Assembly (NCBI RefSeq): GCF_900089455.2 | Contig: NZ_LT907988.1 | Span: 4,092,001-4,156,000 of the forward strand | Length of the DNA: 64,000 nt | Source: Orrella dioscoreae | Lineage (GTDB): Bacteria; Pseudomonadota; Gammaproteobacteria; Burkholderiales; Burkholderiaceae_B | Direction of reading: 5' to 3' | Shown here: piece by piece, positions 1-8,487 of the stretch | Position numbering within the stretch: the stretch's first letter is position 1 | Layout of the letters: every line of letters starts with the position of its first letter | Made by a program: the position numbers and the translations under genes | Notes under the pieces: model-generated | Seen by the model: the letters and a program-made list of their open reading frames with translations, nothing else | What the model was told of the DNA's origin: nothing | Databases searched by the model: none

Positions 1-1
1 C

Positions 2-928
2 GGCGCCACCACCCTGGCCGGCCGCGCCTTCGTGGTGCTGGAGTACGCGGGCTTCGAGAAGCTGCACGTGCTCGATGGCGGCGCCAGCCAGTGGAAAGGC
101 AAGCTGACCACCACTGCCGCGGCCGTCAAGCCCAGCGACTTCAAGCTGGACCGCAAGCGCGAAAACCGCGTCGAGCAGGACTACGTGGCTGGCCAGATCG
201 ATGCCGCCGGCACGGTCATCCTGGACGGACGCCAGGCCGCCGCCTCCGAGGATGGCGTGATCCCCAGCGCCAAGTTCGTGCCCACCCCGCTCTACGTCGA
301 CGCCAAGACCTCGGCGCTGCGTCCGCGCGAGGAAGTGCTGGCCGAACTGGCCGCCCAGGGCATCACGCCCGACAAGGAAGTGATCTCGTACTGCGGCAGC
401 GGCGCGAACGCCTCGAACTCCTATCTGTTCCTGAAGGAACTGGGCTTCGACAACGTCAAGTTCTATGACAAGAGCTGGGACGAATGGAGCCGCGGCAACC
501 GCCAGCAGGCCATCAGCCACGCCAATTTCAGCTTCGCGGGTGACGCGCTGTCGGCGCCGGGCTCGCTGGGCCCGCGCTTCCTCGACGAAACGCAGGTCAA
601 GGCCCTGCAGAAGGATGGCAAGGCCATCGTCGTGGACGTGCGCCCGCCCGATGACTTCGTGGTCGGCCGCATCCCCGATTCGGTCAATGTCTACTGGAAC
701 GACACGCTGGACGCCGAACGCAACCTGAAGAGCGCAGAGGACCTGAAGGCGCTGTTCGCCAGGCAGGGCGTGACGCCGGACAAGCATGTCGTCATCTTCG
801 CCCGCGGCGGCCTCCAGCTGTCGCAGGCCTACACGGTGCTGAAACTGCTGGGCTACGAGAAGGTCGACGTCTTCGCCGGCAAGTGGGAAGGCTGGGTCAA
901 TCCCGCCTATGGCCCGGTGAAGTCCTGA
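2..928 (+). CDS. Multi-domain rhodanese sulfurtransferase, 5' end outside window
   Basis: The frame is open to the left edge, so the true start lies outside; 308 residues are visible. Three rhodanese units can be traced. The first is only a tail ending around FEKLHVLDGGASQW. The second carries the active-site loop ISYCGSGANAS, with Cys encoded at 392-394. In the third the loop reads VIFARGG, so Ala replaces the catalytic Cys and the domain is probably structural. Rhodaneses move a sulfane sulfur from thiosulfate or a similar donor to a thiol acceptor through a Cys persulfide. A YeeE/YedE transporter follows after 4 bases, suggesting a sulfur uptake and handling unit. Family assignment is firm; the donor is unknown. 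Confidence 0.88.
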   Translation, partial: GATTLAGRAFVVLEYAGFEKLHVLDGGASQWKGKLTTTAAAVKPSDFKLDRKRENRVEQDYVAGQIDAAGTVILDGRQAAASEDGVIPSAKFVPTPLYVDAKTSALRPREEVLAELAAQGITPDKEVISYCGSGANASNSYLFLKELGFDNVKFYDKSWDEWSRGNRQQAISHANFSFAGDALSAPGSLGPRFLDETQVKALQKDGKAIVVDVRPPDDFVVGRIPDSVNVYWNDTLDAERNLKSAEDLKALFARQGVTPDKHVVIFARGGLQLSQAYTVLKLLGYEKVDVFAGKWEGWVNPAYGPVKS

Positions 929-932
929 CGCC

Positions 933-2156
933 ATGACCGCCACGACCCTGCCAGCCGGCGCCGATGCGCCGCGGCGGGGCGGACAGGCCGATGCCCCGGT
1001 CGCGCTTGCCGCGACCGGGGCAATCGTTTTGTTCGCCCTTGCCTGCTTCTCCCTCATCGACCTGCGCCAGGGGCTGCTTGCCCTGGTGGGCGCGGGCTTC
1101 GGCTTCGTCCTCTACCAGGCCAGCTTCAGCTTCGCGGGCGGCTGGCGCGCGGCCGTCACGGAAGGCCGCACGGCCGGCCTGCGTGCCCAGATGCTGGCGG
1201 TGGGACTCACCACGCTGTGCGTCATGCCCCTGCTCGACGCAGGCAGCGTCGGCGGCCAGACGCTGACGGGCGCTTTCGGCCCCGTGGGCGTGTCGCTGGC
1301 CGTGGGCGCCACGCTGTTCGGCTTCGGCATGCAGCTGGGCGGCGGCTGCGCATCCGGCACGCTTTATACCGTGGGCGGCGGCAGCACGCGCATGCTGCTC
1401 ACCCTGGCCAGCTTCGTTGCGGGCGCGCTGATCGGCACCGCCCACCTGCCCTGGTGGACGGCCCAATACGACATCGGCGTCGTCCAGCCCGCGCGCAGTC
1501 TCGGCCTGTGGCCGGCCATCGCGCTGCAACTGCTGGCCCTGGCCGCGGTGGCATGGCTGGCGCGGCGCTGGGAGCGCCGCAAGCGCGGCACGGTCGCGCC
1601 GCTGCATCGCCCGCCTGCCGGCGCGCCGGTCCTGCCGCTGGCCCAGCGCCTGTGGCGCGGCGCCTGGCCGCTGGCTTGGGCCAGCGTCGCCATCGCGGCA
1701 CTGGGGACGGCCAACCTGCTGTTGTCAGGCCAACCGTGGTCGGTGACCTTCGCCTTCAACCTGTGGGGCGCCAAGCTGGCGGGGCTGGCAGGCCTGGACG
1801 TGAGCAGCTGGGAATACTGGACCTGGACCCTGCCGGCCCAGGCGCTGGCTGGACCTGTCCTGGCCGAGACCACTTCCGTCACCAACATCGGGCTCATCCT
1901 GGGCGCCTTGCTGGCGGCAGGGCTGGCCGGACGATACGCCCCGGTTGCGCGCGTGCCGGTGGGCAGCGCGGCGGCAGCGATCATCGGCGGCCTGCTGATG
2001 GGCTATGGCGCACGGCTGGCTTTCGGCTGCAACGTCGGCGCGCTGCTGAGCGGCATCGCCTCGGGCAGCCTGCATGGCTGGATCTGGTTCGGACTGGCGT
2101 TTCTGGGCAGCCTGGCGGGCATCCGCGCGCGCGGCCTGTTCGGACTGAAGGGGTGA
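933..2156 (+). CDS. YeeE/YedE-family sulfur-compound transporter
   Basis: A 407-residue polytopic membrane protein made of two similar halves of hydrophobic segments. Each half carries a family signature with a conserved Cys: GGGCASGTLYTVGGGS near residue 145 and FGCNVGALLSGIASGS near residue 365. Proteins of this family (TsuA type) import thiosulfate or related sulfur species, with the cysteines lining the path. The gene begins 4 bases after the rhodanese stop, so the pair is probably one transcript: the transporter brings in sulfur and the rhodanese transfers it. The substrate is inferred from family and neighbour, not shown directly. Confidence 0.85.
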   Translation: MTATTLPAGADAPRRGGQADAPVALAATGAIVLFALACFSLIDLRQGLLALVGAGFGFVLYQASFSFAGGWRAAVTEGRTAGLRAQMLAVGLTTLCVMPLLDAGSVGGQTLTGAFGPVGVSLAVGATLFGFGMQLGGGCASGTLYTVGGGSTRMLLTLASFVAGALIGTAHLPWWTAQYDIGVVQPARSLGLWPAIALQLLALAAVAWLARRWERRKRGTVAPLHRPPAGAPVLPLAQRLWRGAWPLAWASVAIAALGTANLLLSGQPWSVTFAFNLWGAKLAGLAGLDVSSWEYWTWTLPAQALAGPVLAETTSVTNIGLILGALLAAGLAGRYAPVARVPVGSAAAAIIGGLLMGYGARLAFGCNVGALLSGIASGSLHGWIWFGLAFLGSLAGIRARGLFGLKG

Positions 2157-2160
2157 GGCG

Positions 2161-2382
2161 ATGACACGGACGACATCCTCCCCTCGCGCCCGCCTGGCGC
2201 TGGCAGGGCTGCTGGCCGCGGCGGGGCTGGCCCTGGGCGCGGACTACGCGTCCTTTCGCAGTGCGGGGCCGATCCAGGCCCTGCGCGGCGGCGATCCCGT
2301 CGCGGCCGACGACACGGCGGGCAGTGTCGCCCCGTTTTGCGGCTTCGCGCCTTGCGGCATGCCGCTACCCTGCGAACCCTGA
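2161..2382 (+). CDS. Small secreted Cys-containing protein, unknown function
   Basis: A 73-residue frame starting 4 bases after the transporter stop, which suggests translational coupling. Residues 8-27 form a hydrophobic stretch after arginines, ending LALGA, consistent with an export signal. The mature part is about 45 residues and has three Cys near the C-terminus (PFCGFAPCGMPLPCEP). I recognise no family. The coupling to rhodanese and transporter genes and the cysteine-rich tail fit a periplasmic sulfur-handling role, but this is inference. It could be a chance frame in GC-rich DNA. Confidence 0.45.
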   Translation: MTRTTSSPRARLALAGLLAAAGLALGADYASFRSAGPIQALRGGDPVAADDTAGSVAPFCGFAPCGMPLPCEP

Positions 2383-2422
2383 GCCCGGCAAAGGGCAGAG
2401 GGCGCGGCCTGCCGCCCGCGCG

Positions 2423-3121
2423 CTACACCGACAGGTGCCGCCGCACGTCCTCGCCGCCGATCTCGTCGCGCCCGCCCCGCGCCACCACTTCCCCCCGCGA
2501 CAGCACGACGAACTGGTCGGCCAGTTCGCGCGCGAAATCGAAATATTGCTCGCACAGCAGGATGCCGATGTCGCCGCGGGCACGCAGCATCTCGATCACG
2601 CGGCCGATGTCCTTGATGATGGAGGGCTGGATGCCTTCGGTGGGCTCGTCCAGGATGATGAGGCGTGGCTTGGCCACCAGCGCGCGGGCGATGGCCAGTT
2701 GCTGCTGCTGGCCGCCCGACAGGTCGCCGCCGCGGCGCTTGAGCATGCTGCGCAGCACCGGGAAGAGTTCATAGATTTCGCCGCTGATGCGGCGCGCCTC
2801 GCGGCCCGGCAGCGTCGCCATGCCCATGACGATGTTCTCCTCGACGGTCAGCCGCGCGAAAATGTCCCGTCCCTGCGGCACATAGGCCATGCCGCGCGCC
2901 GCGCGCCGGTGCGGCGACAGGCGGGTGACGTCCTCGCCGTCCAGCGTGATCGTCCCGCGCGCCACGGGCAGCACGCCCATCAGGCACTTCAGCAGCGTGG
3001 TCTTGCCCACGCCGTTGCGTCCCAGCAGCGCCAGGCACTCACCCTGGCGCAGGCCCAGCGACACGCCGCGCAGCGTGTGGCTGCCGCCGTAGTATTGGTC
3101 GATGCCCTCAACGTTCAACAT
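2423..3121 (-). CDS. urtE: Urea ABC transporter ATP-binding subunit UrtE
   Basis: A 232-residue ABC ATPase of the branched-chain-amino-acid/urea (LivF-like) type. Walker A is GRNGVGKTT, the signature is LSGGQQQQ, and Walker B is LIILDEPTEGIQPSII. The internal motif PQGRDIFARLTVEENI is characteristic of UrtE. With UrtD it forms the ATP-hydrolysing pair on the cytoplasmic face of the permease. The start ATG at 3121 lies just outside the urtD stop (3124-3126), with no real gap. An upstream extension of the open frame to 3997 runs across urtD in another frame and is not coding. It is the last gene of the urt operon. Confidence 0.95.
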   Translation of the reverse strand: MLNVEGIDQYYGGSHTLRGVSLGLRQGECLALLGRNGVGKTTLLKCLMGVLPVARGTITLDGEDVTRLSPHRRAARGMAYVPQGRDIFARLTVEENIVMGMATLPGREARRISGEIYELFPVLRSMLKRRGGDLSGGQQQQLAIARALVAKPRLIILDEPTEGIQPSIIKDIGRVIEMLRARGDIGILLCEQYFDFARELADQFVVLSRGEVVARGGRDEIGGEDVRRHLSV

Positions 3122-3123
3122 GG

Positions 3124-3978
3124 CTAGCGCCCCAGATAGACTTCGATGACCCGCGCGTCGGCCTGCACCTGCGCCATGGTTCCCTCTGCCAGCACCGAAC
3201 CCTCGTGCAGCACCGTGACCTTGCCGCCGCCGGCAATACGCGTGACGAAGTCCATGTCGTGTTCCACCACCACCAGCGAATGGCGGCCGCGCAGGGTGTT
3301 CAGCAGCTCGGCCGTGCGCTCGGTCTCGGCATCGGTCATGCCCGCCACCGGCTCGTCCAGCAGCAACAGCAGCGGCTGCTGCATCAGCAGCATGCCGATC
3401 TCCAGCCATTGCTTCTGGCCGTGCGACAACAGGCCGGCCTCGCGCCAGACGGCGTCCTCCAGGCGGATGAGCGCCAGGGTCTCGCCGATGGCGTCGGCCT
3501 GCTCGCCCGTCAGGCGAGAGAAGAGCGTGGGCCGCACCCGCTTGTCGGCCTTCATGGCCAGCTCCAGGTTCTCGAACACCGTGTGCGCCTCGAACACCGT
3601 GGGACGCTGGAACTTCCGCCCGATCCCCGAGGCGGCGATCTCGGACTCGGCCAAGCGCGTCAGGTCGATGTTCTGCCCGAAGAAGGCGGTTCCAGACGTG
3701 GGGCGGGTCTTGCCGGTGATCACGTCCATCATGGTGGTCTTGCCTGCGCCGTTGGGACCGATGATGCAGCGCAGTTCGCCCACGCCCACGTCCAGGCTGA
3801 GCCCGTTCAGGGCCTTGAAGCCATCGAAGCTGACCGTGACGTCGTCCAGGTACAGGATGGCGCCGTGCGTGGTGTCCACGCCGCGCGGGGCCACCCGCCC
3901 TGCGGTGGCCTCGCCGGCGGGACCATCGCCCACGGCGCTGCGCGCGTCCAGGTCGGTGAGAGGCGGCATGGCGCTCAT
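3124..3978 (-). CDS. urtD: Urea ABC transporter ATP-binding subunit UrtD
   Basis: A 284-residue LivG-like ABC ATPase. It has Walker A GPNGAGKTT, a signature loop of the form LSHGQKQWLEIGM (typical of UrtD, replacing LSGGQ) and Walker B LLLLLDEPVAGM. The first 40 or so residues are a non-conserved extension before DDVTVSFDGFKALNGL. The start ATG overlaps the urtC stop in an ATGA arrangement, indicating translational coupling. Confidence 0.95.
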   Translation of the reverse strand: MSAMPPLTDLDARSAVGDGPAGEATAGRVAPRGVDTTHGAILYLDDVTVSFDGFKALNGLSLDVGVGELRCIIGPNGAGKTTMMDVITGKTRPTSGTAFFGQNIDLTRLAESEIAASGIGRKFQRPTVFEAHTVFENLELAMKADKRVRPTLFSRLTGEQADAIGETLALIRLEDAVWREAGLLSHGQKQWLEIGMLLMQQPLLLLLDEPVAGMTDAETERTAELLNTLRGRHSLVVVEHDMDFVTRIAGGGKVTVLHEGSVLAEGTMAQVQADARVIEVYLGR

Positions 3979-5120
3979 GATTTCCTCCAGCCGGCACGCG
4001 TGGCCAGTTTGCGGGCCAGGCCCACGAGCCCTTGCGGCAGGAACAGGGTCGTCAGCACGAAGATCAGGCCCAGCGCATACAGCCAGAACTCCGGCAGCAC
4101 GCTGGTGAACCAGGTCTTCAGCCCATTGACCACGCCCGCGCCCACGATGGGGCCGATGAGCGTGCCGCGTCCGCCCGTGGCCACCCACACCACCATCTCG
4201 ATGGAGTTCGCCGGCGACATCTCGCCGGGATTGATGATGCCCACCTGCGGCACGTACAGCGCGCCGGCAATGCCGCACAGCACGGCGGACAGGGTCCAGA
4301 CGAAGAGCTTGAAGCCCAAGGGCTCATAGCCCAGGAAACGCAGCCGGTTCTCGGCGTCGCGCACGCCCATCAGCACGCGGCCATACCGCGATTGCGTCAG
4401 CGCCCGCGCCAGCACCAGCCCGCCCGCCAGCGCCGTCAGCGTCACCCAGTACAGCGCGGCGCGCGTGCCCGGCGCGGTGATCTCGAAACCCAGGATGCGC
4501 TTGAAGTCCGTGAAGCCATTGTTGCCGCCGAAACCCGTGTCGTTGCGGAAGAACAGCAGCATGGCGGCGAAGGTCAGCGCCTGCGTGATGATGGAGAAAT
4601 ACACGCCCTTGATGCGCGAGCGGAACGCGAAATAGCCGAAGAGGAAGGCCAGCGCCCCGGGCACGAGCACCACCAGCAGCCACGCATACCAGAAGTGTTC
4701 GGTGAAGGACCAGTACCAGGGCAGCTCCTTCCAGTTCAGGAAGACCATGAAATCCGGCAGGTTGCGCTGGTAGACGCCGTCGGTGCCGATGGACCGCATC
4801 AGGTACATGCCGTGGGCATAGCCGCCCAGCGCGAAGAAGAGGCCATGGCCCAGCGACAGGATGCCGGCATAGCCCCACACCAGGTCCAGCGCCAGCGCCG
4901 CCAACGCGAAGCACATGAACTTGCCGAGCAGCGCCACGGTATAGGCCGAGACGTGCAAGGCATGTCCGGCCGGGAAGACCAGGTTCGCCAGCGGCAGCAG
5001 CGCCAGCGCCAGGGCGGCGACAGCCAGGGCCAGCCAGGCGCGCGGCGAGAAGAGCGGGCGGCGCGCGCCATGCAGCAGCGCGTGCGCGTCCAGGACCACG
5101 GGGGTTGCGGGAGTTTTCAT
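3975..5120 (-). CDS. urtC: Urea ABC transporter permease UrtC
   Basis: A 381-residue LivM-type inner-membrane permease. Hydrophobic segments begin near residue 28 (WLALAVAALALALLPLANLV) and continue to the C-terminus. Family motifs include DLVWGYAGILSLGHG and the loop after GVYFSIITQALTFA. With UrtB it forms the channel for urea taken from UrtA. It overlaps both neighbours by 4 bases: urtB stop with urtC start, and urtC stop with urtD start. Confidence 0.94.
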   Translation of the reverse strand: MKTPATPVVLDAHALLHGARRPLFSPRAWLALAVAALALALLPLANLVFPAGHALHVSAYTVALLGKFMCFALAALALDLVWGYAGILSLGHGLFFALGGYAHGMYLMRSIGTDGVYQRNLPDFMVFLNWKELPWYWSFTEHFWYAWLLVVLVPGALAFLFGYFAFRSRIKGVYFSIITQALTFAAMLLFFRNDTGFGGNNGFTDFKRILGFEITAPGTRAALYWVTLTALAGGLVLARALTQSRYGRVLMGVRDAENRLRFLGYEPLGFKLFVWTLSAVLCGIAGALYVPQVGIINPGEMSPANSIEMVVWVATGGRGTLIGPIVGAGVVNGLKTWFTSVLPEFWLYALGLIFVLTTLFLPQGLVGLARKLATRAGWRKS

Positions 5121-6784
5121 TCGACGCTCCGGCCGCGCGGGGCAAAGAGACCTTGCGGGCGCTTCTGCACGACCAGCACGATCAGCACCAGGATGACGAT
5201 CTTGGCCATGACCGCGCCGGCATACGGCTCCAGGATCTTGTTGAAGGCGCCCAGGCCCAGCGCGGCGATCACCGTGCCGGCCAGTTGCCCCACGCCACCC
5301 AGGACCACCACCATGAAGGAATCGACGATGTAGGCACGGCCGAGATCAGGCCCGACGTTGCCCAGCTGCGACAGCGCCACGCCCGCCAGCCCCGCAATGC
5401 CCGAGCCCAGCCCGAAAGCCAGCATGTCGACGCGTCCCGTCGGCACGCCCACGCAATCCGCCATGCGGCGGTTCTGCGTGATGGCGCGCACGAACAGCCC
5501 CAGCCGCGTGCGGTTGAGCAACAGCCAGACGAGGCCGACCACCAGCAGCGCGAAGATGAAGATGGCGATGCGGTTGTAGCTGAGCACCAGCCCGTCCATG
5601 ACGCGCCACCCGCCGGACATCCACGAGGGGTTGCCGACTTCGACGTTCTGGGCGCCGAACAGGCTGCGCACGCCCTGCATCAGGATCAGGCTGATGCCCC
5701 AGGTGGCCAGCAGCGTTTCCAGCGGCCTGCCATACAGCCAGCGGATCACCGTGCGCTCCAGCGCCATGCCCACCAGGGCCGTGGCCACGAAGGCCACCGG
5801 CAGCGCCGCCAGCACGTACCAGTCCAGCCAGCCCGGCAGGTATTGCCGGAACAGCGTCTGCACGACGAAGGTCGCGTAGGCGCCGATCATCAGCAGTTCG
5901 CCGTGCGCCATGTTGATGACGCCCATCAGCCCGAAGGTGATGGCCAGGCCCAGCGCGGCCAGCAACAGCACGCTGCCCAGGCTGAGCCCGAAGAAGAGAT
6001 GTCCCGCCCACTCCACCATCGCGGCGTGGCGGTCGATGGCCCGCAATGCGCGCTCCGCCGCGGCGCGCACGCCTTCGTCGGGCTCGGCATGGGCGCCGTT
6101 TTCCTGGGCGGTCAACGCCGTCAGCAAGGGCCGGAATGCCGGGTTGCCGGTCGTGCCCAGCTTGTCCGCGCCTTCGATGCGGCGCGCGGGATCGGCGCTT
6201 TGCAGCATCGTCGCCGCCTGGGCGATCTCCAGCGCTTCGCGCACGGCAGGATGCGACTCCTGCTGCAAGGCCTTCTCGATGAGCGGCAAGCGTGCCGGAT
6301 CGCCGCCGCGCTGCATGCCGCGGGCGGCCGCCAGGCGGATGCTGGCCTGGGCGGAGAACAACCGCGACCCCGCCAGGGCGCCGTCGATGGCGCGCCGCAG
6401 GCGGTTGTTCAGCATCACGGCCTGCGCATCGGCAGGCAAGGGCGCGACATCGCCGCCGCGTGCGTCCCGCCCTGAGTCGGCGGATACGCCCACCCACACC
6501 TGGCCTGACGGCGTCACGTAGAGCATGCCGCCCGCCAGGGCTTCCAGCGCCTCGGCCGCGCGCGGGTCGGACGACGCCCCCAGCGCGGCGATGCCGGCGA
6601 GCTTGCTGTCGCTGTCATCGTCGGCCAGGCCGGTCAACGCGGCGTCGAGATCCGCCGACGCCGCCGGCTGGGCAGTGGCGGGGGCCGTGTCAGGCGCAGC
6701 CGGGGCGGCGAGCGCGCCGCCTCCCAGCAGCAGCGCCGCCCCCAGGAGGCTGGCGCCCAGCCAGCGCGTCAGGCAGATAGGCAT
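5117..6784 (-). CDS. urtB: Urea ABC transporter permease UrtB
   Basis: A 555-residue protein with a signal-like N-terminus (residues 8-27, LLGAALLLGGGALAAPAAP). A soluble region of about 230 residues follows, rich in short helices that resemble HEAT-type repeats. Then comes a LivH-type permease domain starting near FFGLSLGSVLLLAALGLAITFG. The long extracytoplasmic part before the permease is usual for proteobacterial UrtB. GVINMAHGELLMIGAY is the permease signature. The gene follows urtA by 15 bases and overlaps urtC by 4. Confidence 0.94.
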   Translation of the reverse strand: MPICLTRWLGASLLGAALLLGGGALAAPAAPDTAPATAQPAASADLDAALTGLADDDSDSKLAGIAALGASSDPRAAEALEALAGGMLYVTPSGQVWVGVSADSGRDARGGDVAPLPADAQAVMLNNRLRRAIDGALAGSRLFSAQASIRLAAARGMQRGGDPARLPLIEKALQQESHPAVREALEIAQAATMLQSADPARRIEGADKLGTTGNPAFRPLLTALTAQENGAHAEPDEGVRAAAERALRAIDRHAAMVEWAGHLFFGLSLGSVLLLAALGLAITFGLMGVINMAHGELLMIGAYATFVVQTLFRQYLPGWLDWYVLAALPVAFVATALVGMALERTVIRWLYGRPLETLLATWGISLILMQGVRSLFGAQNVEVGNPSWMSGGWRVMDGLVLSYNRIAIFIFALLVVGLVWLLLNRTRLGLFVRAITQNRRMADCVGVPTGRVDMLAFGLGSGIAGLAGVALSQLGNVGPDLGRAYIVDSFMVVVLGGVGQLAGTVIAALGLGAFNKILEPYAGAVMAKIVILVLIVLVVQKRPQGLFAPRGRSVE

Positions 6785-6799
6785 CGCGGCGGCTCCCGG

Positions 6800-8056
6800 T
6801 CAGAGACCTTGCTTGCCTTCGTTGCCGGCAATGAACGGACTCCAGGGCTGCGCGCGGATCGGGCCCTTGGTCTTCCACACCACGTTGAACTGGCCGTCGG
6901 CGCGGATCTCGCCGATATAGACCGGCTTGTGCAGGTGATGGTTGGTCTTGTCCATTTCCATCGTGAAGCCGTTGGGCGACGCGAAGGTCTGCCCGCCCAT
7001 GGCGTCGATCACCTTGTCCACGTCCGTGGTCTTGGCCTTCTCCACCGCCTGCTTCCACATGTGCAGGCCGACGTAGGTGGCTTCCATCGGATCGTTCGTG
7101 ACGACGGTCGACGCGTTGGGCAGGCCCTTGGCCTTGGCATAGGCGCGCCACTTCTCGATGAAACCGTCGTTCACCGGATTCTTCACGGTCTGGAAGTAGT
7201 TCCAGGCGGCCAGGTGGCCCACCAGCGGCTTGGTGTCCACGCCGCGCAGCTCTTCCTCGCCGACCGAGAACGCCACCACGGGCACGTCGGTCGCCTTCAG
7301 GCCCGCATTGCCCAGCTCCTTGTAGAACGGCACGTTGGAGTCGCCGTTGATCGTGGAGATCACCGCCGTCTTGCCACCGGCCGCGAACTTCTTGATGTTG
7401 GCCACGATGGTCTGGTAATCCGAATGACCGAAGGGCGTGTACACCTCGTCGATGTCGCTGTCCTTGATGCCCTTGGAATGCAGGAAGGCGCGCAGGATCT
7501 TGTTCGTCGTGCGCGGATAGACATAGTCGGTGCCCAGCAGCACGAAACGGCGCGCGCCGCCGCCGTCCTCGCTCATCAGGTACTCGACGGCCGGGATGGC
7601 CTGCTGGTTGGGCGCCGCGCCGGTATAGAACACATTGCGCTCGAGCTCCTCGCCCTCGTACTGCACCGGATAGAAGAGCAGGCCGTTCAGCTCCTTGAAG
7701 ACGGGCAGCACCGACTTGCGCGACACCGAGGTCCAGCACCCGAACACCACCGACACCTTGTCCTGCGCCAGCAGCTGGCGCGCCTTGTCGGCGAACATCG
7801 GCCAGTCCGAGGCCGGGTCCACGACGACGGCCTCCAGCTTCTTGCCCAGCACGCCGCCCTGCGCATTGATCTCGTCGATCGTCATCAACGCCACGTCCTT
7901 CAGCGACGTCTCGGAGATGGCCATCGTGCCCGACAGCGAATGCAGGATGCCCACCTTGATGGTCTCCTGCGCCCACGCGGCGGGCAGCCAGGCAGTCGAC
8001 ATCGCCAGCGTGGCGCTGGCCAGGGCAAAGTGTTTCAGTGCGGTTCTGCGTTTCAT
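6800..8056 (-). CDS. urtA: Urea ABC transporter substrate-binding protein UrtA
   Basis: A 418-residue periplasmic binding protein. The signal peptide (MKRRTALKHFALASATLAM) is cleaved probably after AAWA. The mature start, ETIKVGILHSLSGTMAISE, is the hallmark of UrtA/AmiC-like binding proteins. Further family stretches are FGCWTSVSRKSVLPVFE-like residues and YPVQYEGEE. It delivers urea to UrtBC. First gene of the operon, 110-120 bases downstream of a sigma-54 promoter, so nitrogen control is likely. The open frame extends upstream to 8176, but ATG 8056 gives the proper signal peptide and is preceded by a GGA-containing ribosome site. Confidence 0.95.
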   Translation of the reverse strand: MKRRTALKHFALASATLAMSTAWLPAAWAQETIKVGILHSLSGTMAISETSLKDVALMTIDEINAQGGVLGKKLEAVVVDPASDWPMFADKARQLLAQDKVSVVFGCWTSVSRKSVLPVFKELNGLLFYPVQYEGEELERNVFYTGAAPNQQAIPAVEYLMSEDGGGARRFVLLGTDYVYPRTTNKILRAFLHSKGIKDSDIDEVYTPFGHSDYQTIVANIKKFAAGGKTAVISTINGDSNVPFYKELGNAGLKATDVPVVAFSVGEEELRGVDTKPLVGHLAAWNYFQTVKNPVNDGFIEKWRAYAKAKGLPNASTVVTNDPMEATYVGLHMWKQAVEKAKTTDVDKVIDAMGGQTFASPNGFTMEMDKTNHHLHKPVYIGEIRADGQFNVVWKTKGPIRAQPWSPFIAGNEGKQGL

Positions 8057-8176
8057 GAGGGACTCCGTCCTAGGGAAAGGCTGAAAAGGTCCGGCCACAT
8101 GGCCGGCGCCTGTTGCTGCATGCACATCGACTGCTGACCGGGCGTTGGATACCTGGTTGTATACAAGTGCCATCAA

Positions 8177-8191
8177 GCAAGTCCCGTGCCA
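8177..8191 (-). promoter_or_regulatory. Sigma-54 (RpoN) promoter of the urt operon
   Basis: On the minus strand the bases read TGGCAC, five bases, TTGC, followed by TT. This matches the consensus TGGCAC-N5-TTGC exactly, with -24 at 8186-8191 and -12 at 8177-8180. It predicts a start near 8166 and a leader of about 110 bases before urtA. Urea uptake genes are classically under NtrC and sigma-54, so function and promoter type agree. Confidence 0.82.
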
Positions 8192-8249
8192 GTCCGCCGC
8201 CCTGCCTGGGCGCGGTCGCTGCGCGACTCGGTCAGGGCACCGGTTTGAT

Positions 8250-8271
8250 GCGCCAGTCCCTCAACTGGCGC
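8250..8271. promoter_or_regulatory. 7-bp inverted repeat upstream of the urt sigma-54 promoter
   Basis: GCGCCAG and CTGGCGC form a perfect inverted repeat with an 8-base spacer, about 75 bp upstream of the sigma-54 box. The position suits an enhancer-binding protein. The sequence is not a clear NtrC site (GCAC-N7-GTGC), so the factor is unknown. Confidence 0.35.
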
Positions 8272-8487
8272 GCCCCGCACCGCACAAGTGCCAGCGATCG
8301 GAACAGCGCCCTGCCAGCCCCCGACCTAGGCGCCATCCGCAACATGGGGCAACAATCAGGCAACACATCGCAAATCGCCCCTCAAAAGCCCGAACAGCCC
8401 CCTTACGCACAGATACAAAAGCCTTAAACGAAGAGGACAGATCGGAGATAATTCCTTCCTTGAACCCTTAGATATCGAGGAATGCGC

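Larger units (their letters stand above)
8057..8487. other. Divergent intergenic region between urtA and pgm
   Basis: About 430 bases without a supported gene. It holds the sigma-54 promoter for urt and the inverted repeat at 8250-8271. The part next to pgm (8380-8480) is AT-richer than its surroundings. I could not assign a convincing sigma-70 promoter for pgm. Confidence 0.7.

Noticed and set aside
2423-3997. A 524-residue extended UrtE
   Set aside because: Residues before MLNVEGIDQYYGG are urtD read in the wrong frame; ATG 3121 gives the normal length.
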